A stretch of 64,000 nucleotides of DNA. It comes from an uncultured Clostridia bacterium (GTDB lineage Bacteria > Bacillota > Clostridia > UMGS1883). Both the position numbers and the translations under genes were made by a program. Positions 56,044 through 64,000 of this stretch are shown here, one piece after another; position 1 is the stretch's first letter, and every line of letters begins with the position of its first letter. Below the pieces are notes generated by a model that saw nothing but the letters and a program-made list of their open reading frames with translations, did not search any database and had not been told where the DNA came from. The DNA lies in contig CANPZO010000007.1 of assembly GCA_947589005.1 (NCBI GenBank), forward strand, positions 1 through 64,000. The letters run 5' to 3'.

Positions 56044-57323
56044 TGGACGCCGTGAATTCACCGCTGGCGGACAGACTCCGCCCGCGCTCGCTTGACGAGG
56101 TCGTGGGACAGAGGCACCTTCTCGGCGAGGGGAAGGTGCTCCGCCGTGTTATCGAGAGCGGCAACATACCCAATATGATTTTTTACGGTCCCAGCGGCAC
56201 CGGCAAGACTACCGTGGCCAACATCGCCGCTGAAAAAGCCGGCAAGCGCCTTTTCCGGCTTAACGCCACCACCGCCTCGGTCGCGGACGTGCGGCGGGTG
56301 CTGGCTGAGGCCGGCGGCATAATGGGGGCCGGCGGAGTGGTTCTTTATCTGGACGAGATACAGAACTTCAACAAAAAGCAGCAGCAGTCCCTGCTGGAGT
56401 TCATCGAGGACGGACGGGTCACCCTCATTGCCTCGACCACCGAAAACCCGTATTTTTACGTATATAACGCCATTCTCTCCCGGTCTACCGTCTTTGAGTT
56501 TTTGCCTGTGGAGGATGAGGAGATAGAAAAGGCCCTGCTTCGGGGCGTGGAAGCACTCCGCGCCGGATACGGCCTGACCGTGGCGCCCGAGGCGGTGGAG
56601 CACATAGCGGCCTGTTCCTGCGGAGACGTGCGCAAGGCCCTGACCTCGCTTGAGGTGGCGGTCATGTCCGCCGCGCCCTCGGCCGACGGAAGCATAACCG
56701 TGAGCTTGGCGGAGGCCGAGGCGGTTACGGCCAAAAAAGCCTTTCGCCATGACCGTGACGGGGACAGCCATTACGACGTGCTGAGTGCTTTTCAGAAGTC
56801 CATACGGGGCAGCGACCCCAATGCCGCCCTCCACTATATGGCAAGGCTTGTGGAGGCGGGGGACCTGCAATCCATCTGCCGCCGCCTGCTGGTGATCGCC
56901 GCCGAGGATATCGGCCTTGCCCATCCTCAGGCTATCGTCGTGACCAAGGCTTGCGTGGACAGCGCCTTTCAGCTGGGCCTGCCCGAGGCGCAGATACCCT
57001 TGGCCGAGGCGGTTATATTCCTGGCCGTTTCGCCAAAGAGCAACAGCGCCGTCACTGCCATAGGCGCGGCGCTTGACGACCTTCGCGGCGGCGCCGCCGG
57101 AGAGGTGCCGCTCCACCTTAAGGACACCCACTACGCCGGGGCCGAAAAGCTTGGCCGCGGCGGATATAAGTACCCTCACGACTATCCCGGCAGCTACGTC
57201 GAGCAGCAATATTTGCCGGACAGGATAAAGGACAGGGAATATTATTCCCCGGGAAATAATAAAATGGAACAAGCCGCCGAGGCTTATTGGAAAACAATTA
57301 AGAATAAAGGAGATGGGCGATGA
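56043..57323 (+). CDS. rarA: Replication-associated recombination ATPase RarA
   Basis: A 426-aa AAA+ protein (RarA/MgsA/WRNIP1). It opens PLADRLRPRSLDEVVGQRHLLGEGKVLRRVIE, with Walker A FYGPSGTGKTT and Walker B LYLDEIQNFNKKQQQ, and ends with the RarA-specific LKDTHYAGAEKLGRGGYKYPHDYPGSYVEQQYLP. It acts at stalled replication forks. ATG 56043 overlaps the glyA stop (TGATG); the GTG at 56016 in the track is less likely. It overlaps the next gene. Confidence 0.95.
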   Translation: MDAVNSPLADRLRPRSLDEVVGQRHLLGEGKVLRRVIESGNIPNMIFYGPSGTGKTTVANIAAEKAGKRLFRLNATTASVADVRRVLAEAGGIMGAGGVVLYLDEIQNFNKKQQQSLLEFIEDGRVTLIASTTENPYFYVYNAILSRSTVFEFLPVEDEEIEKALLRGVEALRAGYGLTVAPEAVEHIAACSCGDVRKALTSLEVAVMSAAPSADGSITVSLAEAEAVTAKKAFRHDRDGDSHYDVLSAFQKSIRGSDPNAALHYMARLVEAGDLQSICRRLLVIAAEDIGLAHPQAIVVTKACVDSAFQLGLPEAQIPLAEAVIFLAVSPKSNSAVTAIGAALDDLRGGAAGEVPLHLKDTHYAGAEKLGRGGYKYPHDYPGSYVEQQYLPDRIKDREYYSPGNNKMEQAAEAYWKTIKNKGDGR

Positions 57324-59494
57324 TGCTCCCTGTAGTGATTGCAATCTTTTTTGTGATTGCCGTATTGTTCGGCGTTTGCCTGTTTGTGTTTATCAGGAGC
57401 TATAAGAGCTACAGCAGTGAGGACGACGAGCTTTACGATGATATTCCCGAGGAGAAGCCGCGGGGCAAAAGACCCGCGTCCGAAGCCTCGGAAAAGGTAA
57501 AGGCGAAGGGGACCGGCCCGGAGACCAAATCAAAGGCCGGGGCAAAGTCCGCCACTAAGACCGGAGCCGCGCCCGAGCCCAAGACCGTGGCAAAGCCCGC
57601 TACGAAGGCGGAGGCCAAGCCCGTGCCGAAGGCCGAGACCAAGCCTGAACCGAAGGCGGAGACAAAGCCGGACAGCAACGGCTTCAGCAAACCCGCCGGA
57701 GACGAGCTCGGCGGCTTTGACACGAGGGTCGCCACCAAGGACGAGATGCGTATGCTTCGGAGCGCCGCCGCCGAAAAGTCGGCCGCCGGCGACTCCGCCG
57801 GACATACGGCTGCGGCGGACTCCGGCGCCAAGACCTCCGTGCCCGCGGCCAAGACCGCTTCCGCGCCGGCGAAAATCACGGCGGCGGGGCCCTCGGCTGA
57901 GACAACCGCCAAAAAGACGGACGGGGCGGGGGAGAAGAACTCCAAGCTTGTGCCCATAGTTACGGCGGTGGCGGCTTCGGTGGCCATAATCTGCATAGCG
58001 GCGCTGGCCTTTGTGCTGATAAGCTCGCGGACGCCGAGTGACGACGAGGGCGACGACAGGCCCGAGACAATAGCCCTCTCCTATGAGGATGTGGAGGACG
58101 TCCGTGAGGACGAGTACAAAATCACCAGTCCCGCCACGCTGACGGCGGTGTTTGCCGCAGACAGCAAGATAACGGACGTCAAGGTTGAGGAAGGCGATTT
58201 CGTAAAGAAGGGCGACGCGATATATGAGCTTGACGGCACGAGCTGTCAGGAAATGATAGACCTCCTTGAGGAAAGGCTCGAATCCATAGATCTGAGCGGG
58301 GCCGCGAGGAACGTCAACGTTTCCGCGGGCGCCTCCGGCGTTGTTACGGATGTGAGGGTTTCGGTGGGCTCCACGGTCACCTCGGGTATGGTGATTGCCG
58401 AGATAACCGGCTCGGCTCGCCACTCCCTGTCCGTAACGGTCGGCTCGCCTCTGTCCGTGGGCGACGATATAAACGTCACCTCCGGCGGAGTGACCGCTCA
58501 TGGCACCGTAACGACGGTAAGACCCGTGTCTCCCGCCCCCTCTGACGAGGAGGACGGGGACGGCGGCGAGGACGGAGACGAAACCGGCGACGGCGGCGAA
58601 AGCGGCGATGACGCGGACGGCGGCGAGGACGATGAGGAGACCGCGTGGGCCGCGGTAATAAGCTTTTCCTCCGCCGGCAATGTGGGCGCGACGGGTACCG
58701 TCACGGTTGACGGAAAGAGCTATACCGGTCAGGTGACCAGGGGACGCGGCAGCGTTTCCAATGTCACCGCCACCGCCTCCGGCACCGTTGCCGACCTTGA
58801 CATTCGCCCCGGGGACACCGTTGACGCGGGCGACACCGTTGCCGAAATAGAGACTCCCGCCTCCGCCCAGTATGCGGATAACGAGTTTGAGGCCAAGGAA
58901 ACCCAGATACAGCTTGACGAATACAGACAAAAGCTTGAAAACTACACCGTAAAGGCCGTGGCCGACGGCTATGTTCAGGAGCTCTTCCATAAGAAAGGCG
59001 AGACGGTGGCCAGGGACATGAAGGCCGTCACCATCGTTCCCCAGGACAGCCTTGCCCTTGAGGTAAAGCTGGACGCCGAGACCGCGGAGAACATGACCCT
59101 GCCCGCGCCGGTGAGCTTCAAGGTTAAAAAGACCTCCGATTTCCCCGAGGATGTTTGGGAAAATCTCAGCCCCGACGACAAGTTCAATTACACCATAGAC
59201 TCTCTCGCTCCCGCCGATGACGACAGCGGCGTCTATGTGGGCTACGTGGCCCTTACCGACGACGACCAGAGTCTGTTCCGCAGCGGCATGACCGTGGACG
59301 CCTCGGTGGTAGTTTATTACCGGTACAACGCTCTCGTAATTCCCGAAAATCTTGTCAAAAAGGGTAAGGTCAAGGTAATGGACGAAAACGGCGAAATAAA
59401 GGAGGTCGCGGTCGAAACCGGAGTCAGGAACAAGACCGGCGGCATAGAGATAAGAGACGGTATAGAGCGCACTTACAGACTGGTGACCGACTGA
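57320..59494 (+). CDS. HlyD-like membrane protein with two spans, no known partner
   Basis: A 724-aa protein. One membrane segment is at about 3-25, then a 180-residue Ala/Lys/Pro-rich low-complexity linker, a second span at about 212-236 (VPIVTAVAASVAIICIAALAFVLISS) and a long outside part. That part has lipoyl-like motifs of membrane-fusion proteins: TDVKVEEGDFVKKGDAIYELDG, GVVTDVRVSVGSTVTSGMVIAEI and ASGTVADLDIRPGDTVDAGDTVAEIE. A 30-residue Asp/Glu/Gly spacer lies near 407-441. No ABC or RND partner is nearby. ATG 57320 overlaps rarA and follows AAAGGAGA. Confidence 0.8.
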   Translation: MMLPVVIAIFFVIAVLFGVCLFVFIRSYKSYSSEDDELYDDIPEEKPRGKRPASEASEKVKAKGTGPETKSKAGAKSATKTGAAPEPKTVAKPATKAEAKPVPKAETKPEPKAETKPDSNGFSKPAGDELGGFDTRVATKDEMRMLRSAAAEKSAAGDSAGHTAAADSGAKTSVPAAKTASAPAKITAAGPSAETTAKKTDGAGEKNSKLVPIVTAVAASVAIICIAALAFVLISSRTPSDDEGDDRPETIALSYEDVEDVREDEYKITSPATLTAVFAADSKITDVKVEEGDFVKKGDAIYELDGTSCQEMIDLLEERLESIDLSGAARNVNVSAGASGVVTDVRVSVGSTVTSGMVIAEITGSARHSLSVTVGSPLSVGDDINVTSGGVTAHGTVTTVRPVSPAPSDEEDGDGGEDGDETGDGGESGDDADGGEDDEETAWAAVISFSSAGNVGATGTVTVDGKSYTGQVTRGRGSVSNVTATASGTVADLDIRPGDTVDAGDTVAEIETPASAQYADNEFEAKETQIQLDEYRQKLENYTVKAVADGYVQELFHKKGETVARDMKAVTIVPQDSLALEVKLDAETAENMTLPAPVSFKVKKTSDFPEDVWENLSPDDKFNYTIDSLAPADDDSGVYVGYVALTDDDQSLFRSGMTVDASVVVYYRYNALVIPENLVKKGKVKVMDENGEIKEVAVETGVRNKTGGIEIRDGIERTYRLVTD

Positions 59495-59514
59495 GCAGAA
59501 GAGGGGTGAGTGAG

Positions 59515-60012
59515 ATGCCTTCCGCAAGGCGGGATAAACATAATTATTATCTGGACATAGCGGAGTCCGTCATCGAGCGCGGCACCTGCCTGCGCAGGAA
59601 CTACGGCTCCATAATAGTGAACAACGACGAGATAATCTCCACCGGCTACACGGGCGCCCCGAGGGGCCGCCAAAACTGCATTGATTTGGGGTTTTGCCGC
59701 AGAGAAATGCTGAATATACCCAGAGGTCAGCGATATGAGCTGTGCCGCAGCGTCCACAGCGAGGCCAACGCCATTATCAGCGCCCCCCGCAGGGACATGA
59801 TAGGCGCCACCCTTTATCTGGTGGGCCGCGACTGCAAGACCGGCGAGCTGGTGCCCGACGCGTCAAGCTGCGCAATGTGCAAGCGCATGATAATCAATGC
59901 GGGCATCGCCAAGGTAGTGGTACGCAACACCCGTGACAGCTATACGGAAATAGACGTCCGGCGGGACTGGATAGACAACGACGACAGCCTCGGCGACATG
60001 ATGGGATATTGA
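59515..60012 (+). CDS. dCMP/cytidine deaminase-family protein
   Basis: A 165-aa zinc deaminase of the dCMP deaminase (ComEB-like) family. The zinc site is HSEANAI with the proton-shuttle Glu and SSCAMCKR with two Cys; an additional C/H cluster CIDLGFCRRE lies upstream. It starts YYLDIAESVIERGTCLRRNYGSIIVNNDEIISTGYTGAPRG. ATG at 59515 follows GAGGGGTGAG. It lies 20 bp after the HlyD-like gene and ends this operon. Confidence 0.88.
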   Translation: MPSARRDKHNYYLDIAESVIERGTCLRRNYGSIIVNNDEIISTGYTGAPRGRQNCIDLGFCRREMLNIPRGQRYELCRSVHSEANAIISAPRRDMIGATLYLVGRDCKTGELVPDASSCAMCKRMIINAGIAKVVVRNTRDSYTEIDVRRDWIDNDDSLGDMMGY

Positions 60013-60075
60013 GACGGGGGAGACCGGCTCCGCCTTATCCCCGGGGCTCCATAAAAGCCGCTATAAAATAGGTTT

Positions 60076-60103
60076 AAAATCCCGAGCCTCGGCTCGGGAT
60101 TTT
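60076..60103. terminator. Terminator after the deaminase gene
   Basis: AAAATCCCGAGCC, TC, GGCTCGGGATTTT: a 13-bp stem with A and T tracts on the two sides. Confidence 0.88.
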
Positions 60104-60212
60104 CGCGAAAAACGGCGGAAAATATGCGGACATGACGGGCGGGGCCGCCCGGCGGCCCTATGGGGCGGCGCCTCAAATTATTAAAAAATTGTAACAATCT
60201 TTAAAAAACCTC

Positions 60213-60241
60213 TTGACAACCTTGGACAAAATGTATAGAAT
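60213..60241 (+). promoter_or_regulatory. SigA-type promoter of the SLH gene
   Basis: TTGACA, 17 bp, TAGAAT. The leader of about 60 nt ends in AAGGAGAG before the ATG. The preceding GCCGCCCGGCGGCCC stretch (60145-60170) holds nothing further. Confidence 0.85.
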
Positions 60242-60301
60242 ATAAATGTGTTAGTTTGCGTTACAAGACTATCATACAATTTTTTTAAGGAGAGATAAGC
60301 A

Positions 60302-63300
60302 ATGAGGAGATTTAAACCGATACTTTCCCTTGTTCTTGCCCTCGCCATGGTTTTCTCGTGCTTTACGGCCTTTGCGGCCGACGGGGACGGCGACGATGAA
60401 GAACAGGAGTTAACTACAAGGTTTTCCGACGTGGATCCCAACTCCACCTTGGGCAAGGCCGTAACCGATTTGGCCATGTTCGGCATAATCACCGGCTATC
60501 CCGATGGGACCTTTGGCCCCGAGGGTAATATCACCCGCGCGGAGTTCGCCACCATCTGCGTTCGTCTTGCAAAGCTTGACGACGCTCTCGCCGCGGACGC
60601 GGTAACCGGTTTCCCCGATGTGGATGCCGACGAAAACTATAAATGGGCCCGACCCTATATACTTATGGCTAAAAATCAGGGCGTAATCAACGGCTACAGC
60701 GACGGCACTTTCCAGGCCGGCAAGACCGTCAACTATGCCGAGGCCGTAAAGATGCTCATGTGCCTTCGCGGATGGGGCCCCGCCTGCGAGGCCGAGACCA
60801 AGGCCAACCCCAACGCCCAGTGGTACGACAGCTATATCAGGAACGCCAATCAGCAGGGCCTTACCAAAAACGCCCTCGGCGGCCAGAGCAATCCCACCCA
60901 GCCCGTAAACAGGGGTACGGTTGCCATCCTTGCCTATAATTCTTACGATGTAAAGGGCCTGGTGGAGACGGTTGACCCCGACACCGGTGAGCTGGCATGG
61001 AGACAGGACAACGGCGGCGGCAAGGGCAGCGACGACAACGAAATAAAGAGCTCCATCGTCAGGGGCGTCGTAACGGGCACATACCTCTCCCGCATCTCAA
61101 GCTCCGACAATGATCTGAGCAGCAATGAGATAATGGTCGGCAGCGACGTTTACACCTTGAGCGGCAGCGTCTCCAAGAAAATCGACCTGTACGACATACT
61201 CGGCAAGACCGTAAGCATGAAGTACGACGAGTCTGACGACTATGTGACCAGCCTTGAGATAACCAGCGGGAAGTCTACCGACATTTATTCCGGCTATGTC
61301 GGCAACAAGGAGAAGTTCATCATAGGCGTGGAGAACGGCAGGATACTTTACGCTACCGACCCCGAGACCTATAAGGAGTCCTCCGTGACAATGCCCGACG
61401 ATGTTGTTTACAACGGCAAGTATATAGAAGATTTCGACGTTGACGACCTTATGGACCCCGACAGCCCCTACTTCCTTAAGACCGGCGTTATTCAAATCTT
61501 CGACGACAGCAGCAAGTATGAGTTTGCCAAGATAACCAACTACGATACTTATGTCGTAAAGGGCACCAGCTCCAGCCGCGGCAAGGACAGCATCAACTTT
61601 ATGTACAGGACCGGCGACGAGTATAAGATGGAATTCCCCACCGCGAATTCCGCCGACTACTTCATATTCCGCAGGGGCAGCACCGAAATTGACTCCCGCA
61701 GCGACCTCAAGCAGTTCGACGTGCTCAACATCGTCCGTTCGCCCGAGGATGCCGACGGCCCCGACATAATGATAATCGACGTTTCCAGAAACAGCGTAAC
61801 AAAGCAGAAGGTCACCTCTGTCAGCTACAACGACAATACCATGTTCGAGATGGGCGACCGGTACTATCAGTATAATTACGACTATCAGAATATACCCGAG
61901 GATACCAACGACGAGGTGCCCGGGCTTTCCCGCGGTACCGACGGCGTAAACCTCTATCTCGATAAAATCGGCCTTATAGCCGCCGTTTCCGTATCCAGCA
62001 CCTCCGATTCCACCGGCTCCTACTCCTACGGATATCTGCTGAGCGTGCGTCAGAACGACGACAAGAGCGACTATGACCTGGAGTTCTATATGCTTGATAT
62101 GTCCGGCTCTACCGTTAAGGAGGCTGAGCTTGGCACCGGCAACTCCATACAGATAGACGGCAAGAGATACAACACCGATGACGACGATATACTCGATATC
62201 CTCGAGGAGTCCGCCAGCGACGTAAACGACTCCTACCGGAGCATGGGCGGCGATATCGAAAACGACATTTATCAGCAGCCCGTAAGGTATAAGCTGAACG
62301 CGAGCAAGCTCGTCACCGCCATAGATACCATCAACAAATCCAATGTGGGCGGCGACCTTGAGCTTTCCGCACCCATGAACGACGGCAGCACCGACGACGA
62401 CGGCCGCCGCACCTACAACAGGTCCAGCGGCTTCACATACTACGATTCCGAGGGTGACAAGGCGTACTTCCAGGTGGCCAGCGACACGAAGATACTGTTC
62501 GTTCCCGACAACAGGGCCGACTACGACAGCTACACCAAGATGACCTACAGCAGCTTCACCAGCGGCAACAAGTATTATGTTGAGGGCTTCAACATAGGCT
62601 CCACAAGGGCCAACCGGGCCGACCTTGTGCTTGTTTACAAGACCAACGACAACCTGGTATTCAACCACACCACCCCCTTCCTTATCGTAAGCGATTACGG
62701 TCTGGACGAGGACGACGAGGAGTATATCACCGGTTACAAGGGCTCCTACAGCGGCGGCGTTTCCACCACGGCCAACACCACCGTTCACGTTAACTACAGC
62801 AAGCTTCCCGACGAGGCCAAGGACGCCTATAACAACCTGGGACGCGGCGATATCGTCCGTTACCTGGCGGGCTCCGACGGCAGAGTCATTGACCTTGAGC
62901 TGTGGCTCGACGCCTCCGACCCCGTTCAGGAGCAGAGCGTAAGCGACATCAGCGAGGCTATCGAGAACCGTATCCTCGCCATCAGGAGCAATTCCGCCGA
63001 GCCCGTAAACGGCGACGCCTATAACGCGGCCTTCCGTCTGGCCTACGGCACCGTCCTTCGCATCGAGGACGATATCAAGACCGTGACGGTTACTCCCACC
63101 CTTGATGTTGACTTCGAGGATAACGGCCTTGAAATGGCCGAGGGCGGCACCGGCGTTGTGGCCCATATGTACAACAGCAACACCAAGGTGTTCATTTACA
63201 ACGACAGCAAGAAGGGCGCCGAGTATGTAAGCGGCATAGAGGCGTTCGACGAGATATCCTCTTATGAGGATGCCGAGTCCGGAGCAAGCGTGGTAGTTAC

Positions 63301-63364
63301 CTTCACAACAGGCGACACCACCTCAAGCGCAAGTCCCTTCAGAATGATTTATATCGTTCGGTAA
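60302..63364 (+). CDS. SLH-domain secreted surface protein
   Basis: A 1020-aa protein. The signal peptide (MRRFKPILSLVLALAMVFSCFTAFA) is followed by three SLH domains (about 39-98, 101-160, 161-220), with FSDVDPNSTLGKAVTDLAMFGIITGYPDGTFGPEGNITRAEF as the best one. SLH domains hold proteins on pyruvylated wall polymers. The 800-residue C-terminal part is Asp/Ser/Tyr-rich beta sequence without a recognised family. Strong expression signals fit an S-layer or major surface protein. Confidence 0.9.
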   Translation: MRRFKPILSLVLALAMVFSCFTAFAADGDGDDEEQELTTRFSDVDPNSTLGKAVTDLAMFGIITGYPDGTFGPEGNITRAEFATICVRLAKLDDALAADAVTGFPDVDADENYKWARPYILMAKNQGVINGYSDGTFQAGKTVNYAEAVKMLMCLRGWGPACEAETKANPNAQWYDSYIRNANQQGLTKNALGGQSNPTQPVNRGTVAILAYNSYDVKGLVETVDPDTGELAWRQDNGGGKGSDDNEIKSSIVRGVVTGTYLSRISSSDNDLSSNEIMVGSDVYTLSGSVSKKIDLYDILGKTVSMKYDESDDYVTSLEITSGKSTDIYSGYVGNKEKFIIGVENGRILYATDPETYKESSVTMPDDVVYNGKYIEDFDVDDLMDPDSPYFLKTGVIQIFDDSSKYEFAKITNYDTYVVKGTSSSRGKDSINFMYRTGDEYKMEFPTANSADYFIFRRGSTEIDSRSDLKQFDVLNIVRSPEDADGPDIMIIDVSRNSVTKQKVTSVSYNDNTMFEMGDRYYQYNYDYQNIPEDTNDEVPGLSRGTDGVNLYLDKIGLIAAVSVSSTSDSTGSYSYGYLLSVRQNDDKSDYDLEFYMLDMSGSTVKEAELGTGNSIQIDGKRYNTDDDDILDILEESASDVNDSYRSMGGDIENDIYQQPVRYKLNASKLVTAIDTINKSNVGGDLELSAPMNDGSTDDDGRRTYNRSSGFTYYDSEGDKAYFQVASDTKILFVPDNRADYDSYTKMTYSSFTSGNKYYVEGFNIGSTRANRADLVLVYKTNDNLVFNHTTPFLIVSDYGLDEDDEEYITGYKGSYSGGVSTTANTTVHVNYSKLPDEAKDAYNNLGRGDIVRYLAGSDGRVIDLELWLDASDPVQEQSVSDISEAIENRILAIRSNSAEPVNGDAYNAAFRLAYGTVLRIEDDIKTVTVTPTLDVDFEDNGLEMAEGGTGVVAHMYNSNTKVFIYNDSKKGAEYVSGIEAFDEISSYEDAESGASVVVTFTTGDTTSSASPFRMIYIVR

Positions 63365-63382
63365 CTCAACGAAAAAAGCGGT

Positions 63383-63413
63383 CACCCGGACAGTTCGACT
63401 GACTGTCCGGGTG
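63383..63413 (+). terminator. Stem-loop after the SLH gene
   Basis: CACCCGGACAGT, TCGACT, GACTGTCCGGGTG: a stem of about 12 bp without a T tract. It may be a weak terminator or 3' stabiliser before rnc. Confidence 0.5.
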
Positions 63414-63441
63414 TAACTGTATTAAAAGGAGACAACAGTTT

Positions 63442-64000
63442 ATGGTAGAAAAGGACATCTCTCTGCTGGAGAAAAGGATGGGCTACGACTTTGCCGAGCC
63501 CAAGCTCCTGCTGACGGCCCTTACTCACAGCTCATATGCCCACCAGTTCGGGGTGGAAAGCTATGAAAGGTTAGAGTTCTTGGGCGATGCTATACTTGGC
63601 CTTATCATCGCCCAAGAGCTTTATCTGGACAAAAAGTTCCCCGAGGGCATATCCACCCGTATCCGCGCGGCTCTGGTCTGCGAGGATACTTTGGCGGAGC
63701 TGGCCGCGGAGATAGGGATAGACGAGTTCGCGCGTCTGGGCACCGGGGCGGAGAGCTGCGGCGAAAGACGGCGCAAGTCCATATTGGCGGATATGTTCGA
63801 GGCTCATCTGGCCGCCCTGTACCTCGAGACCGGCCTTGACTTCACCCGCGGCTACGTGCTGAGGGTCTATGGCGACAGGATAAAAAATATCACGGAGGGC
63901 GGTCACTTCGTGGACAACGATTATAAGAGCCGCCTTCAGGAAAAGCTCCAGAGCAAGGGCGGCAACGTGACCTACGAGGTCGTCGACGAGCGCGGCCCCG
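63442..64000 (+). CDS. rnc: Ribonuclease III (5' part, cut by window end)
   Basis: ATG at 63442 after AAAGGAG begins an open frame to the window end (186 codons). It holds ALTHSSYAHQFGVESYERLEFLGDAILGLIIAQELY, the RNase III signature with catalytic acidic residues, and ADMFEAHLAALYLE with the second conserved Glu. DNYKSRLQEKLQSKGGNVTYEVVDERGP is the start of the double-stranded RNA-binding domain. The gene was not in the track because it has no stop here. Confidence 0.95.
   Translation, partial: MVEKDISLLEKRMGYDFAEPKLLLTALTHSSYAHQFGVESYERLEFLGDAILGLIIAQELYLDKKFPEGISTRIRAALVCEDTLAELAAEIGIDEFARLGTGAESCGERRRKSILADMFEAHLAALYLETGLDFTRGYVLRVYGDRIKNITEGGHFVDNDYKSRLQEKLQSKGGNVTYEVVDERGP

Overview
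The window reads as a chromosomal segment of a spore-forming, fairly high-GC member of the class Clostridia (Firmicutes), probably an anaerobic gut-type Oscillospirales-like organism; the taxon is inference. Support: yabP-yabQ-divIC-yabR, a gerABC germination operon, ctsR-mcsA-clpC, T-box and L10 leader RNAs, a three-SLH S-layer-type protein, near-consensus SigA promoters and GGAGG ribosome binding sites.

Layout. 0.2-4.6 kb: a secreted LamG-containing protein plus a 56-aa peptide gene missed by the ORF track. 4.6-5.3 kb: a 216-bp tandem array of hairpin repeats. 5.3-10 kb: rpmG-secE-nusG-rplK-rplA, then rplJ-rplL behind its own promoter and L10 leader, then holA. 10.0-10.3 kb: a 269-bp element with 44-bp terminal inverted repeats. 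10.4-22.3 kb: a compact cluster of 15 phage head, packaging and tail genes, all intact, with no integrase, replication, lysis or repressor gene inside it. 22.4-27.1 kb: rodA, an AEC transporter, an S24/LexA-like protein, yabP, yabQ, divIC and an S1-domain protein. 27.2-31.7 kb: a repeat element abutting a SigG-type promoter, then gerA-gerB-gerC and a small membrane protein without a normal start codon. 31.7-42.1 kb: a LysM protein, an Orn/Lys/Arg decarboxylase-family enzyme (minus), a 55-aa acidic protein, a GH88/105 hydrolase with an ArsR-type regulator (minus), an internally deleted larB remnant, a DUF1624 membrane protein, larC, a 620-bp repeat element, and leuA-mnmM (minus) behind a T-box. 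42.2-45.7 kb: ctsR-mcsA-clpC. 46-53.9 kb: rpoB-rpoC. 54-60 kb: nth (minus), then glyA-rarA-HlyD-like protein-dCMP deaminase. 60.3-64 kb: an SLH protein and the 5' part of rnc, running off the window.

How the parts relate. Most genes are core translation, transcription, envelope and sporulation functions. rpoBC, usually next to rplJL in Firmicutes, lies about 37 kb away, and the gap holds the phage cluster. The phage genes suffice in principle to build a DNA-packaging siphovirus-like particle but not to replicate, integrate or lyse. The 11.9-kb unit has its own SigA-like promoter and a repeat-derived terminator, so it is a candidate gene-transfer-agent-like or domesticated defective phage element.

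A second theme is a family of mosaic intergenic repeats built from swappable palindromes. Members occur at about 4.6, 10.1, 22.4, 27.2, 38.9-39.5 and 45.7 kb. Several carry inverted ends resembling GGGGCTGTCAAAAAAATCG and several also form intrinsic terminators. Most long antisense ORFs in the track are shadows of high-GC coding regions and are omitted.
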